From assembly GCA_045590755.1 (NCBI GenBank), contig JAZNRP010000004.1:1-64000 (forward strand): DNA of 64,000 bases, written 5' to 3'. This document shows, in pieces, positions 31,651 through 40,351 of this stretch. Both the position numbers and the translations under genes were made by a program. This DNA comes from SIG565 sp045590755 (GTDB lineage: Bacteria > Bacillota > Clostridia > Oscillospirales > Acutalibacteraceae). Every line of letters begins with the position of its first letter. The stretch's first letter is position 1. A model generated the notes under the pieces. It did no database searches. It was not told the origin of the DNA and saw only the letters and a list, made by a program, of their open reading frames with translations.

Positions 31651-31688
31651 AAGGGAAGATATCTAACCGTGATATCTTCCCTTATTTT
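31651..31688. terminator. Bidirectional terminator
   Basis: The 13-bp stem AAGGGAAGATATC/GATATCTTCCCTT with a 7-nt loop and T-run lies between the small membrane gene and degV. Confidence 0.9.
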
Positions 31689-32552
31689 TTATCTTTCGTT
31701 TGCAACGAAGAAAAGCGCTAATGTACCGGGGCCCGAGTGGGCGCCGATTACGGGGCCTACATCGGTAATAATTTCGGTGCTGCGTTTGTATTCATCCTTA
31801 ATTATCTTGGCTAATGCATTAGCATCATCAATACAGTCGCCATGTGAAATGTATATTGTCTTATCACCGAGAATATCGGCAGTTTTTATTTTTTCGGCAA
31901 GAGCAGCTATTGCCGCGCGTCTGCCGCGCACCTTGCTGACACTTACAAGATGGCCTTCGTCATCCATATGAAGTATCGGCTTTATACCGAGCACACCGCC
32001 GACAAATGCGACAGTTGGACTTACTCTGCCGCCGCGCTTTAGGTAAACTAAATCGTCAACCGTAAACCACAAGGCAATTTTAAGCCGCAGCTTTTCTACA
32101 TATTCAACTATCTGCTGTGCTGTAGCGCCCGCCGCCTTTTGCTTTACTGCAAGGTATACCAGTAAGCCGTAGCCGGCTGACGCCGCAAGTGAATCCACGG
32201 TGTAAACCTTATTATCGGTATACTTTTCATTAAGCTCCTCTGCCGCCTGAGCCGCAGAATTGTATGTGGTGCTAAGTCCTGAAGAAAAACCAATGTACAT
32301 AACATCGTTACCGTTTTTAAGTTCATTTTCAAAAAACTCGATAAAGGTATGTGTATTTATTGCCGATGTTTTTGCGGTTTTACCGTTTCGCATCTCGTCA
32401 TAAAATTCCTTAGGGTCAATTTCACTGTTAAGATAAATTTTTTCCGAATCGGTAAACATAAGGCTAAGCTCGGCGCGCTTTACGCCCCAGCTTTCCAGCG
32501 TTTCTTTTTTAATGTCGCAGGCTGAGTCTGCAAGAATAACATAATTTTTCAT
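31689..32552 (-). CDS. DegV-family fatty-acid-binding protein
   Basis: A 287-residue DegV protein. The N-terminal MKNYVILADSACDIKKE, the TSAINTHTFIEFFE block and the SHGDCIDDANALAKIIKD block are typical. DegV proteins bind a fatty acid and are related to FakB, which delivers fatty acids to the kinase FakA. The frame extends to 32651 through palindromic DNA; GGTGAT places the start at ATG 32552. No FakA partner is nearby. Confidence 0.9.
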   Translation of the reverse strand: MKNYVILADSACDIKKETLESWGVKRAELSLMFTDSEKIYLNSEIDPKEFYDEMRNGKTAKTSAINTHTFIEFFENELKNGNDVMYIGFSSGLSTTYNSAAQAAEELNEKYTDNKVYTVDSLAASAGYGLLVYLAVKQKAAGATAQQIVEYVEKLRLKIALWFTVDDLVYLKRGGRVSPTVAFVGGVLGIKPILHMDDEGHLVSVSKVRGRRAAIAALAEKIKTADILGDKTIYISHGDCIDDANALAKIIKDEYKRSTEIITDVGPVIGAHSGPGTLALFFVANER

Positions 32553-32594
32553 ATTTATCACCGAAGATATTATATTATAGTTTTTATTAAAATT

Positions 32595-32677
32595 CACTCT
32601 ACAAAGGTATTTGCTTGCAATACTGTTAGTTCCAGTGCTGTAGAGTGGCAATTCTACAGTCTACCCACAGTAGAATT
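32595..32677. repeat. Nested palindromes between degV and an XRE gene
   Basis: CACTCTACA (32595-32603) pairs with TGTAGAGTG (32639-32647), enclosing GTATT/AATAC. Next to it AATTCTAC (32650-32657) pairs with GTAGAATT (32670-32677). The motif TCTAC or GTAGA recurs at each arm. It may be an operator cluster or an RNA structure in the degV leader. Confidence 0.55.
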
Positions 32678-32704
32678 ATTAAAAATTTATTCAATATTTA
32701 GGCG

Positions 32705-32733
32705 TTGATTTTTAATAGCACTTATGGTAAAAT
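32705..32733 (+). promoter_or_regulatory. Promoter of the membrane XRE gene
   Basis: TTGATT, 17-nt spacer, TAAAAT, 21 nt before the start codon. Confidence 0.65.
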
Positions 32734-32754
32734 ATGTGTGTCGAGGTGAAGAAA

Positions 32755-33351
32755 ATGCAAGATATAAAGGCAATTATCGCTAAAAATATATCAACTCTAC
32801 GGCAGGAAGAGGGGCTAACTCAGCTTGAACTTGCCGAAAAACTGAACTATTCCGATAAAGCAGTTTCAAAGTGGGAACGCGGTGAATCGATACCCGATGT
32901 TACGGTTCTGCTTGAAATAGCAAAGCTGTTCGGTGTAACGCTTGATTACCTCGTACAAAGTGAGCATAAAAGCGAGATTAAGAAAATCAGAAATCTGCGT
33001 ATAATTCATAACCACGCCTTTATTACAGGTATCAGTATTGCGCTTGTGTGGTTGATTGCGGCGCTTTGCTTTGTGGTTATTGACTCTACCGTTACCACCA
33101 AACTTCATTGGCTTACCTTCCTTTATGCCGTACCCGTTTCCTTTATTGTGTGGTTGATATTTAATTCCATATGGTTTAACAGCCGCCGCAATTTTGCGAT
33201 AATAACGCTGCTTGTGTGGTCGTGCCTTGCCGCATTTTACATATCGTTTTTAGTTTTTGGCAAAAACCTATGGCTTATATTTATACTCGGCGTTCCCGCA
33301 CAATTAATAATTCTGATGTGGTCGCGAATAAAGGGTAAAAAACAGAAATAA
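32755..33351 (+). CDS. XRE regulator fused to a membrane domain
   Basis: A 198-residue protein with an N-terminal XRE helix-turn-helix (about 5-60; EKLNYSDKAVSKWERGESIPD) and four hydrophobic segments at about 84-106, 112-130, 140-160 and 165-185. Helix-turn-helix proteins tethered to the membrane are common in gut Clostridia and may sense envelope state; the signal here is unknown. GAGGTG gives ATG 32755. The gene stands alone. Confidence 0.82.
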   Translation: MQDIKAIIAKNISTLRQEEGLTQLELAEKLNYSDKAVSKWERGESIPDVTVLLEIAKLFGVTLDYLVQSEHKSEIKKIRNLRIIHNHAFITGISIALVWLIAALCFVVIDSTVTTKLHWLTFLYAVPVSFIVWLIFNSIWFNSRRNFAIITLLVWSCLAAFYISFLVFGKNLWLIFILGVPAQLIILMWSRIKGKKQK

Positions 33352-33356
33352 AAATG

Positions 33357-33394
33357 AAAGGTTGTCCGACTGTTCAGTCGGGCAACCTTTTTTA
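33357..33394. terminator. Bidirectional terminator
   Basis: A 15-bp stem (AAAGGTTGTCCGACT with AGTCGGGCAACCTTT, one G-T pair) is followed by TTTTAT. It closes the membrane XRE gene and the malQ operon. Confidence 0.92.
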
Positions 33395-34852
33395 TATTCT
33401 GCCGTAAAGATGGGTAAGCTCATATAGTCTGTTACCTTGCAGCATATCAAATTCTTGACGACTCATACGCCATACCCAGTTGCCGCCCAAGGTTGACGGC
33501 ACATTAATTCTGCCGTCTTCTCCCTTAGCGAGTATATCGGGCATCATTAAAATACAGGTATCGGCTACCGAGCCTAAAGCCGCCCGCATCATAGCGTCGG
33601 CTAAGCCGTCTTTACTTGACGCCAAATATTTTTGCGCGTGAAGAACGGTAGGCTCTGTTACTTCATCCACCCAACCGAGCACCGTATTATTGTCGTGTGT
33701 TCCTGTGTACACAACACAGTTTTTGGGGTAATTGTGCGGCAGATAGTCGCTTTCTTCCCTTGTGTCAAAGGCAAACTGTAGCACCTTCATACCGGGAAAG
33801 CCGCTTTCTTTAAGCATTTCTCTGACGCCGTCGGTCAGAAAACCTAAATCTTCGGCTATTACGGGCATATTCCCCAGTTCTTCATACATCGCGTCAAAAA
33901 ATTTCATACCGGGTCCCTTCACCCAACTACCCGTTTCGGCGGTAGCGCTGCCAAAGGGGATTGAATAAAAGGCTTCAAAGCCACGGAAATGGTCTATTCT
34001 TACAATGTCATACATTTTAAAGGAAGCACCCAGTCGCTTTTTCCACCAAGCAAAATTATCTTCCGCCATCTTTTCCCAGTTATATAGCGGATTGCCCCAA
34101 AGCTGACCTGTGCTTGAAAACGCATCGGGCGGGCAACCCGCAACCGATACGGGCATTAAATTTTCATCAAGTAAAAACTGTTCGGGGGAGCCCCAGACAT
34201 CCGCCGAATCAAAGGCTACATATATTGGAATATCGCCTATAATTTTAATGCCGTTTTCGTTGGCGTAGCTTTTAAGCTCCAACCACTGCCCCATAAATTT
34301 GTACTGCAAAAATTTATAAAAATTAACCGAGTCGGTATGCTCTTTTTTTATCGCATCTATCAATTCGCTACTGCATCTGCGGTATTTTTCCTTCCACTCG
34401 TCTGTAGGTCTGTCGTTATGGAGATTTTTAAGCGTCATAAAAACGGCATACTCATCCAACCAAAAGCTGTTTTCAAGACAGAAATTACTGTAATTTTCAT
34501 CGGCTCTAAAGCGCGAAAAGGCAATTCTTAATAATTTAAAGCGGTTGTAATAAAGAAATTCATAATCTACAGTGTCATCATTTTTACTGTACTCGGCTAT
34601 TTCTTCTAAAGACAATAAGCCCTCATAACAGATTTTATCTAAATCAATAAAATAGGGGTTTCCCGCAAAGGAGGAAAAGGTCTGATAAGGCGAGTCACCG
34701 TAGCTTGTGGGACCGAGTGGCAATATCTGCCAATAGGTTTGTCCCGCACTTTTCAGATAATCTACAAATTTATAAGCCGCCGTACCAAAGGTACCTATGC
34801 CGTACGGTGACGGTAAAGAAAATATCGGCATTAAAATTCCGCTTTTGCGCAT
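33392..34852 (-). CDS. malQ: 4-alpha-glucanotransferase (amylomaltase)
   Basis: A 486-residue GH77 enzyme. It has the N-terminal block SLPSPYGIGTFG, a QILPLGPTSYGDSPYQ loop, the nucleophile Asp in VRIDHFRGFEAF, the acid/base Glu in VIAEDLGFL and the stabilising Asp in GTHDNNT. It disproportionates maltodextrins after uptake. The frame extends to 34942 into the permease gene; AAAGGGG supports ATG 34852. It is the last gene of the maltodextrin-type operon, 5 nt after the permease stop. Confidence 0.94.
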   Translation of the reverse strand: MRKSGILMPIFSLPSPYGIGTFGTAAYKFVDYLKSAGQTYWQILPLGPTSYGDSPYQTFSSFAGNPYFIDLDKICYEGLLSLEEIAEYSKNDDTVDYEFLYYNRFKLLRIAFSRFRADENYSNFCLENSFWLDEYAVFMTLKNLHNDRPTDEWKEKYRRCSSELIDAIKKEHTDSVNFYKFLQYKFMGQWLELKSYANENGIKIIGDIPIYVAFDSADVWGSPEQFLLDENLMPVSVAGCPPDAFSSTGQLWGNPLYNWEKMAEDNFAWWKKRLGASFKMYDIVRIDHFRGFEAFYSIPFGSATAETGSWVKGPGMKFFDAMYEELGNMPVIAEDLGFLTDGVREMLKESGFPGMKVLQFAFDTREESDYLPHNYPKNCVVYTGTHDNNTVLGWVDEVTEPTVLHAQKYLASSKDGLADAMMRAALGSVADTCILMMPDILAKGEDGRINVPSTLGGNWVWRMSRQEFDMLQGNRLYELTHLYGRI

Positions 34853-34857
34853 AACAG

Positions 34858-35697
34858 TTACCCCTTTACTGCACCCGATAAAACACCCTTTATAATATGC
34901 TTTTGGCCAAAGAAATAAAGCACGACAATCGGAATTAAGCAAAGCATTATAAGCGCCATTGTAGCGCCGTAATCCACCCTGCCGTAGCTACCCTGTAAAA
35001 ACTGAATGTGTATCGGTATGGTCATATATTTTGTTCTGTCAAGCACTAAATACGGTAGCAGATAATCGTTCCAAATCCACATTATTTGTAAAATACCAAC
35101 CGAAACATAGGTCGATTTCATAATGGGCGCGTCTATAAGAAAAAAAGTCTGCAAGGTATTGCAACCGTCTATTGTTGCGGCTTGTTCAATTTCCATAGGT
35201 ATACCCTTTACAAAACCGCTGAACAAAAATACCGCAAGTCCCGCGCCGAAACCCAGATAAATAATGGGTATGGTGAACGGCGTATTAAGAGATAATCGGT
35301 CGGCAGTTTTAGAAAGCGTAAACATAACCATCTGAAAGGGTACTACCATAGAGAAAATGCAGAAATAGTATACCGCACGGCAAAAATAAGAATTTACGCG
35401 GTGTATATACCAAGCCGCCATCGATGTGCACAGTAGTATGAGCGCCACCGACAGAACTGTTATTATTATACTATAAAAAATCGAATAATAAAAGGGGTAA
35501 TTACCGTAAGTAATTCCGTTTGTGTAATTATCTGCTCCCACAAAGGAAAGAGAGTCGGGTAGCGAAAAGGGTGTGAGCGCTATTGCATCACTTTTTTTAA
35601 AGGAATTTATAAGCACAATTACTATAGGCAGCACCCATATAGCCGACAGTAAGGAAAAGATTACTGAGAGTGTTGGAAAACGGAATCTCTTTTTCAT
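34858..35697 (-). CDS. ABC sugar permease, MalG type
   Basis: A 279-residue inner-membrane permease with six helices. The cytoplasmic EAA loop is EIEQAATIDGCNTLQTFFLIDAPIM (about residues 184-208), which contacts the ATPase. Its start overlaps the stop of the MalF-type permease gene by 1 nt (TAATG). Together with that permease and the substrate-binding protein it should import an oligosaccharide, most likely maltodextrin given malQ. Confidence 0.9.
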   Translation of the reverse strand: MKKRFRFPTLSVIFSLLSAIWVLPIVIVLINSFKKSDAIALTPFSLPDSLSFVGADNYTNGITYGNYPFYYSIFYSIIITVLSVALILLCTSMAAWYIHRVNSYFCRAVYYFCIFSMVVPFQMVMFTLSKTADRLSLNTPFTIPIIYLGFGAGLAVFLFSGFVKGIPMEIEQAATIDGCNTLQTFFLIDAPIMKSTYVSVGILQIMWIWNDYLLPYLVLDRTKYMTIPIHIQFLQGSYGRVDYGATMALIMLCLIPIVVLYFFGQKHIIKGVLSGAVKG

Positions 35698-36590
35698 TAA
35701 TTGTTCTCCTTTTTTGAAGTTAAATAAAGCTGTGTCAGTGCTATTACTACAACGACTATAAAGAAAACTACCGCCTTTGCCTGACCGACACCCATATTGG
35801 TAGTGCTTTCATAAAACGACTTATAGATATTAAGCGCCAGCATTTCGGTTTTGTGTGCAGGCTCGCCGCCCGTTAAGGCTAAATTCTGGTCGAAAAGCTT
35901 AAAGGAATTGGTAAGCGTTAAAAAAGTACATATAGTAATAGACGGCATAACGCAAGGCAAGGTTATATGCCTTAAAATCTGTGTGGGACCCGCGCCGTCA
36001 ATCTGCGCCGCTTCGATAAATTCGGGCGACACATTCTGAAGGGAGGCTATATAAATAATCATCATATAGCCTATCTGCTGCCAACACATTAAAATAACGA
36101 GTCCCCAAAAGCCGTAGGTGGAATTAAGTGCCAGAGTGGAATTTAAATACCTTATTATAACTCCGTTTAGTATAATCTTCCAAATGTAGCCGAGCACTAT
36201 ACCACCTATAAGGTTTGGCATAAAAAACACTGTGCGGAAAAGTGACGCTCCGCGAATATTTTTAGTCAACGCCAGTGCTATAAAAAAAGCAATTACATTT
36301 ATTAGTATTACAGATACGGCTGTAAAGATAACGGTAAACCAAAAGGAAGACCAGAATGCAGAGTCAGTCAATGCCGAAATATAGTTTTTAATGCCTACAA
36401 AGGTAGTATTAGAGAGGGTTTTGAATCTGAAAAAGGACAGATAAATCCCAAAAAAGAAGGGCCACACAAAGCCAATTAAAAATGCCGCCACGGTAGGAAG
36501 CAAAAATACAGCGGAATATTTTTTTACCGCTTTTAACTGGCTTTTATTGTTTATTGCCACACTGTTGTATTTTTTTATAGCCTTTCTCAT
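35697..36590 (-). CDS. ABC sugar permease, MalF type
   Basis: A 297-residue permease with a basic N-terminal tail, six helices and the EAA loop FIEAAQIDGAGPTQILRHITLP. It lacks the large extra periplasmic loop of enteric MalF, as is usual for Gram-positives. It pairs with the MalG-type permease. It is separated from the binding-protein gene by 88 nt holding two hairpins. Confidence 0.9.
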   Translation of the reverse strand: MRKAIKKYNSVAINNKSQLKAVKKYSAVFLLPTVAAFLIGFVWPFFFGIYLSFFRFKTLSNTTFVGIKNYISALTDSAFWSSFWFTVIFTAVSVILINVIAFFIALALTKNIRGASLFRTVFFMPNLIGGIVLGYIWKIILNGVIIRYLNSTLALNSTYGFWGLVILMCWQQIGYMMIIYIASLQNVSPEFIEAAQIDGAGPTQILRHITLPCVMPSITICTFLTLTNSFKLFDQNLALTGGEPAHKTEMLALNIYKSFYESTTNMGVGQAKAVVFFIVVVVIALTQLYLTSKKENN

Positions 36591-36609
36591 TGTATACCCT
36601 TTCCAGCCA

Positions 36610-36670
36610 AAGCATTTAAAATAGAATCAAGTTTAAATGCTTCTGTTATGTAGGGCGGAGTAGTCCGCCC
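36610..36670 (-). other. Two intercistronic hairpins between binding protein and permeases
   Basis: One perfect 11-bp stem (AAGCATTTAAA 36610-36620/TTTAAATGCTT 36632-36642) and one GC-rich stem (GGGCGGA 36653-36659/TCCGCCC 36664-36670). They probably stabilise the upstream message and partly stop transcription, giving more binding protein than permease, as known for REP-type structures in sugar operons. Confidence 0.65.
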
Positions 36671-36678
36671 CGTATTTT

Positions 36679-37944
36679 CTACTGTTTTGATAATTTATAG
36701 TGCTTTTCCCAGCCATTTACGAAGGCTTCCTTTACGCTTTCCCAGTCGGCCGTACCTGCAGAGTATGCAGCCAAGGCCGATACTAAATCGCTTCGCCAGG
36801 TATCAACATTAGGTGTATAGTTAAATGCCCACGAAACATTGTATTTGCCCTGCTTTACATATTCATCCATAGTGTTACTAAGCACATTGTTTACAGGCTT
36901 CGCCGACTTAAAGGGTGACACAAAGCCCATGCTTTCGGCAAGTGCGGTAGTACCGATATCGCTTGTTACCACCCACTCTAAAAAGTCAAGCGTTGCCATG
37001 CGGTCGGCTTCACTGATTTTGGAATTTACCGCCCAATAATTTTCTGTGCCACAGCTAAAGCCTTGATTTTCATCGTCAACACCCGAATAAATCGGTATAA
37101 ATCCGATGTTTTCGTCACCAATGGATTTTACATCCGCGTATGCCCAGGTGCCGTTCTGGTGGAATACTGCCTTTTCGCCCGTAAACTCGGCGGTTGCCTG
37201 GTCCATTGTAACGGCAGTAAGCTTTGACGGTGCGGCAGTAGAGTTGTTAATATATAAATCCCAGATGTTCTTGTATCTTTCAAGATGCTTGCCCGTAATC
37301 TTTTCGGGTTGAGAAAGAATATTTCCTTCCTTGAATTCATAGTGAAGCGGAATACCTGCTAAGTGCCCTGAAAAACGCCAGGATGACGACGCATCAAGTC
37401 CGGGCGAAGTAAATGCCGAAAAGCCAAGCTCTGCTTTTCTTTTTGTAATGTCTTCGGCAACACGCTTTAAGCCTTCGTAATTTTTAAGGTCATCCATAGT
37501 GTAGCCTGCCTTTTTTAGCAGTTTTTTGTTTACAATAATGCCGTAGCCTTCGTAAACATAGCCAACACCGTAAACCTTACTGCCCTTTTTTAGCGCAAAG
37601 TCATCACTTGATAACTGCTTGTACACTTCGGTGCCTGTAAGGTCTGAACAGTAGTCGCCCCAAGATTCAAGGGCAATTTCACCGCTTATCTGGAAAAGTG
37701 TAGGCGCATCCTTTTTGTCTATTTCGGCAGTGAGCGTCTGCTCGTAGGTGCCTTGGGCAGCGGTTACAACCTTTACTTCAACGCCCGTATCAGCGGTGTA
37801 TTTCTTCGCCAACGCCTGCCACGCGGCGTCCTGCTCGGGCTTAAAGTTCAGATAATAAACCCTACCCGCCTTTGTTTTGCCACACGCGGCAAAAAGAGTA
37901 GTTAGAAGTACAAGTGAAATTAAAAGCGATAGTATTTTTTTCAT
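36679..37944 (-). CDS. ABC sugar-binding lipoprotein, MalE/extracellular solute-binding family 1
   Basis: A 421-residue lipoprotein with a signal peptide ending LFAAC (Cys21). The mature part has the family-1 solute-binding fold: VYYLNFKPEQDAAWQALAKKY, TLFQISGEIALESWGDY, FHQNGTWAYADV and a Trp-rich end. It captures the sugar and delivers it to the permease pair. The GGAGG site precedes the ATG. The operon has no ATPase gene, so a shared MsmK-type ATPase is expected elsewhere. Confidence 0.9.
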   Translation of the reverse strand: MKKILSLLISLVLLTTLFAACGKTKAGRVYYLNFKPEQDAAWQALAKKYTADTGVEVKVVTAAQGTYEQTLTAEIDKKDAPTLFQISGEIALESWGDYCSDLTGTEVYKQLSSDDFALKKGSKVYGVGYVYEGYGIIVNKKLLKKAGYTMDDLKNYEGLKRVAEDITKRKAELGFSAFTSPGLDASSSWRFSGHLAGIPLHYEFKEGNILSQPEKITGKHLERYKNIWDLYINNSTAAPSKLTAVTMDQATAEFTGEKAVFHQNGTWAYADVKSIGDENIGFIPIYSGVDDENQGFSCGTENYWAVNSKISEADRMATLDFLEWVVTSDIGTTALAESMGFVSPFKSAKPVNNVLSNTMDEYVKQGKYNVSWAFNYTPNVDTWRSDLVSALAAYSAGTADWESVKEAFVNGWEKHYKLSKQ

Positions 37945-38035
37945 TTTTTATTTCCTCCAATCATTTCACCTACTGGTATTCTTGCCGCTTTTTCAAAAAA
38001 AATACAATTTCTGTAATTCGGTCTTGCGCGTTTTC

Positions 38036-38064
38036 TTGACAAAATTAAAAAAAAGGTATACAAT
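38036..38064 (+). promoter_or_regulatory. thrS promoter
   Basis: TTGACA, 17-nt spacer, TACAAT, just before the T-box leader. Confidence 0.7.
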
Positions 38065-38072
38065 AACTACAT

Positions 38073-38312
38073 AAAGCGTTGAAAAGGGCAGTAGCCTTTA
38101 CGGTTTCTTTACAGAGAGTAGTGTTATAGCTGAAAGCACTATAGAAAAAGTAAAGCGCGAACACCACCTTTGAGTGTCGGGGGTAGCAACCCGAACGGCT
38201 GACCTGCGTTATGGGTTTTAAAGCGGCGTGTTTTGCACGCAATTCGGGTGGAACCGCGGAGTTGTATTTGCTACTTCGTCCCTGTTTTTTAGGGACGGAG
38301 TTTTGTTATTTT
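38073..38312 (+). promoter_or_regulatory. T-box leader of thrS
   Basis: A 240-nt leader with the AGAGAGTAG stem I element, a specifier region containing ACC (Thr) codons at 38163-38168, and the T-box AATTCGGGTGGAACCGCGG at 38241-38259. The TGGA bulge would pair with a tRNA ending in a U discriminator, as in tRNA-Thr. The terminator stem is TTCGTCCCT (38275-38283)/AGGGACGGA (38291-38299). Uncharged tRNA-Thr should allow read-through. Confidence 0.93.
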
Positions 38313-38329
38313 TGAAAGGAAGTTTTTAT

Positions 38330-40273
38330 ATGATTACTGTAACCTTAAACGGAAACGAAAAGCAGCTTGAAAAAAACTGCAGCGCATTTGATGCTGTGAA
38401 AAGTCTTGGCGGCGGATTTGCTAAACACGCCTGTGCTGCAAAAATAAACGGTGAAAATATGGATTTACGCACCATTCTTAAGGATGGCGATACCGTAGAA
38501 ATTTTAACCTTTGATGATGAATACGGCAGATGGACCTTCAGACATACCGCATCCCACATATTAGCCCAGGCCGTAAAGCGCCTTTTCCCGAAAGCGCACT
38601 TAGCCATTGGCCCTGCTATTGATGACGGTTTTTATTATGACATTGATATTGATGAAAAATTCACCCCCGATGATTTGGAAAAAATCGAGAGTGAAATGAA
38701 GAAAATTATTAAAGAAGATTTATCTCTTGAGCGTAAAACCCTTTCCCGTGCAGAAGCGTTAGAGCTCTTTGAATCTCAAAATGAAATTTATAAGGTAGAG
38801 CTTATAGAAGATTTACCGGCGGATGCTGAAATTACAGTTTACACACAGGGCGAATTTACCGACCTTTGCGCCGGTGCGCATCTTATGAAAACGGGCGCCG
38901 TTAAGGCATTTAAGTTAACCAGTGCTACCGGTGCTTATTGGCGCGGCGACTCTTCTAAAAAAATGCTTTGCCGCGTATACGGTACTGCATTTCCAAAGCA
39001 AAGCGAATTAGAGCAGCGCCTGGCCGAAATAGAAGAAGCCAAAAAGCGCGACCACAATAAATTAGGCCGAGAATTAGAGTTGTTTACAACCAGTGATTTT
39101 ATCGGTCAGGGACTCCCCATATTACTTCCTAAAGGTGCTAAAATCATTCAGATTTTACAGCGTTTTGTAGAAGACGAAGAAGCCAGACGCGGTTGGCAGC
39201 TCACCAAAACTCCGCTTATGGCAAAAAGTGACCTTTATAAAATTTCGGGCCACTGGGACCACTATTTAGACGGTATGTTTGTTATGGGCGACCCGACAGA
39301 TGACTCTAAAGAGTGCTTTGCTTTGCGTCCTATGACCTGCCCGTTCCAGTACCAAGCATATCTTAACCGTCCGCGTTCCTACCGCGACTTGCCGCTTCGT
39401 TATGACGAAACATCTACCCTGTTCCGTAACGAAGAAAGCGGTGAAATGCACGGACTAATCCGTGTCCGCCAATTCACAATTTCGGAAGGCCACTTAATGT
39501 GTACACCCGAACAGTTGGAGGAAGAGTTTAGGTCTTGTCTTGAGCTTACAACCTTTATGCTTAAAACTCTCGGTCTTTATGAAGATGTTTCCTACCGCTT
39601 CTCACAATGGGACCCCGAAAACAGAGAAAAGTATATAGGCACAGTAGAGCAGTGGGATGAAGCACAGGGTGTTATGGAAAAAATTCTTAACCATCTTGGA
39701 ATTCCTTATAAAGTAGGTATCGGTGAAGCGGCATTCTACGGACCGAAGCTTGATATTCAGATTAAGAATGTACACGGCAAGGAAGACACCCTTATTACCA
39801 TTCAGATTGACCAGATGTTAGCCGAAAAATTCGGTATGGAATACACCGATAAGAACGGCGAAAAGAAAAACCCCTATATTATTCACCGTACATCCATCGG
39901 TTGTTATGAAAGAACCTTAGCGCTGCTTATTGAAAAATATGCTGGCGCATTCCCTGTATGGCTCGCACCCGTTCAGGTAAAAATTCTGCCGATAGCCGAC
40001 CGCCACCTTGATTATGCTTATGAAATCAAGGAAAGGTTAGAAAAATTAGGCGTCAGGGTTGAGCTTGATAGCCGAAATGAGAAAATCGGTTATAAGATAC
40101 GCGAATCGCGTCTGCAAAAGATACCTTATATGCTCATAATCGGCGATAATGAAGTTGAAAGTGGTACACTCTCTGTCCGCCGACGCGGTGAAAACGGCGA
40201 CCTTGGCAGTATGACAATTGACGAGTATATAGCAAAAGTTCAAGAAGAAATTGACACAAAGGTTATTTGGTAA
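38330..40273 (+). CDS. thrS: Threonyl-tRNA synthetase
   Basis: A 647-residue class II ThrRS of full bacterial length: an N-terminal TGS domain (1-62), the editing domain with HTASHILAQA and CAGAHL, the catalytic core (RPMTCPFQYQ, RVRQFTISEGHLMC as motif 2, SIGCYERTLALLIEKY as motif 3), and the anticodon-binding end (PVQVKILPIADRH). The frame extends back through the T-box; GAAAGGAAG supports ATG 38330. Confidence 0.97.
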   Translation: MITVTLNGNEKQLEKNCSAFDAVKSLGGGFAKHACAAKINGENMDLRTILKDGDTVEILTFDDEYGRWTFRHTASHILAQAVKRLFPKAHLAIGPAIDDGFYYDIDIDEKFTPDDLEKIESEMKKIIKEDLSLERKTLSRAEALELFESQNEIYKVELIEDLPADAEITVYTQGEFTDLCAGAHLMKTGAVKAFKLTSATGAYWRGDSSKKMLCRVYGTAFPKQSELEQRLAEIEEAKKRDHNKLGRELELFTTSDFIGQGLPILLPKGAKIIQILQRFVEDEEARRGWQLTKTPLMAKSDLYKISGHWDHYLDGMFVMGDPTDDSKECFALRPMTCPFQYQAYLNRPRSYRDLPLRYDETSTLFRNEESGEMHGLIRVRQFTISEGHLMCTPEQLEEEFRSCLELTTFMLKTLGLYEDVSYRFSQWDPENREKYIGTVEQWDEAQGVMEKILNHLGIPYKVGIGEAAFYGPKLDIQIKNVHGKEDTLITIQIDQMLAEKFGMEYTDKNGEKKNPYIIHRTSIGCYERTLALLIEKYAGAFPVWLAPVQVKILPIADRHLDYAYEIKERLEKLGVRVELDSRNEKIGYKIRESRLQKIPYMLIIGDNEVESGTLSVRRRGENGDLGSMTIDEYIAKVQEEIDTKVIW

Positions 40274-40276
40274 AGT

Positions 40277-40316
40277 AAAAAACTGCCCACACAGATTAAG
40301 TGTGAGCAGTTTTTAT
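40277..40316 (+). terminator. thrS terminator
   Basis: A stem of about 15 bp (AAAAACTGCCCACAC with GTGTGAGCAGTTTTT, one C/A mismatch) followed by ATTGTT. Confidence 0.88.
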
Positions 40317-40326
40317 TGTTAAATAA

Positions 40327-40351
40327 AAAAGACCTGAAAATCAGTTCTTTT
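40327..40351 (-). terminator. Terminator of the tex-PIG-L operon
   Basis: Minus strand AAAAGAACTGA/TCAGGTCTTTT followed by TTATTT. The stem overlaps the stop codon of the PIG-L gene. Confidence 0.7.

Noticed and set aside
38228..38329. N-terminal extension of ThrRS
   Set aside because: The extension translates the T-box antiterminator and terminator; ATG 38330 has a ribosome-binding site and the normal TGS-domain start.
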